DNA from: Heterohyrax brucei
Lineage: Eukaryota > Chordata > Mammalia > Hyracoidea > Procaviidae
Reading direction: 5' to 3'
DNA length: 64,000 nt
Assembly (NCBI GenBank): GCA_028571685.1
Contig: CM053154.1
Location: 2,972,001 to 3,036,000, forward strand
Made by a program: the position numbers and the translations under genes. Positions within the stretch are counted from its first letter, which is position 1; every line of letters starts with the position of its first letter. Under the pieces are notes generated by a model. That model was not told where the DNA came from and ran no database searches. It saw only the letters and a program-made list of their open reading frames with translations. This document shows, one piece after another, positions 63,941 to 64,000 of this stretch.

Positions 63941-64000
63941 AGCCCGTCTTCGTGGCACAATTTGTAGAGTAGATTGTTCTCAGCTGGCTCATAATGTCTT

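Noticed and set aside
58192..64000. Search for the last C10orf143 coding exon
   Set aside because: No frame with the expected CPRC pattern after an acceptor was seen. It is probably to the right of the window or lost.

Overview
This is nuclear DNA from a mammal, and the repeats point to an afrotherian, most likely a paenungulate such as an elephant or manatee. The tRNA-derived SINE that recurs about 50 times here, with its 3' half reading GGGTCGCTATGAGTCGGAAT or the reverse, is the AfroSINE type. It sits with RTE-clade LINE fragments, L1 copies with a long 3' UTR, MaLR-like LTRs and mariner elements. Species cannot be fixed from the sequence alone. There are no prokaryotic genes, operons or CRISPR arrays.

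Two host genes lie head to head about 28 kb apart. GLRX3 (glutaredoxin 3/PICOT) is on the minus strand: exon 1 (12523-12611) sits in a CpG island and exon 2 (2396-2504) lies 10 kb away. Joined, they encode the N-terminus and the first part of the thioredoxin-like domain with the WAPWAPQC motif; the remaining exons are beyond the left edge. On the plus strand, exon 1 (40425-40493) and exon 2 (49934-50083) match C10orf143, an uncharacterised small protein whose human gene neighbours GLRX3 on 10q26.3. Its last coding exon was not found. The C10orf143 CpG island holds a ZNF143-type ACTACAACTCCCAGA site and a reverse CCAAT box. The GLRX3 promoter holds GC boxes, an E-box, a CCAAT box and an RFX X-box-like palindrome. 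A third CpG-rich block near 24.5-25.4 kb lies between the genes without a recognised exon.

Layout: 1-12.5 kb is GLRX3 intron sequence, ending in a 35-bp minisatellite beside exon 1. 13-39 kb is intergenic and repeat-dense: three copies of a fold-back mariner derivative, one near-full-length dead mariner, RTE pieces, nested LTRs and an antisense L1 3' end. 40.4-64 kb is the C10orf143 locus, with a 54-bp minisatellite and an antisense old L1 in intron 1. After exon 2 comes a 7.3-kb essentially full-length L1 (50887-58170). It has an intact ORF1, a broken ORF2, a 5' UTR with a tandem unit and an imperfect target-site duplication.

The most interesting observation is the fold-back mariner family. 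Three copies share the same unusual internal junction: an antisense, internally deleted mariner joined to a sense mariner 3' end. That implies a replicating non-autonomous lineage whose two outer ends are both 3' terminal repeats. Most of the remaining sequence is ordinary intronic or intergenic DNA in which nothing could be recognised.
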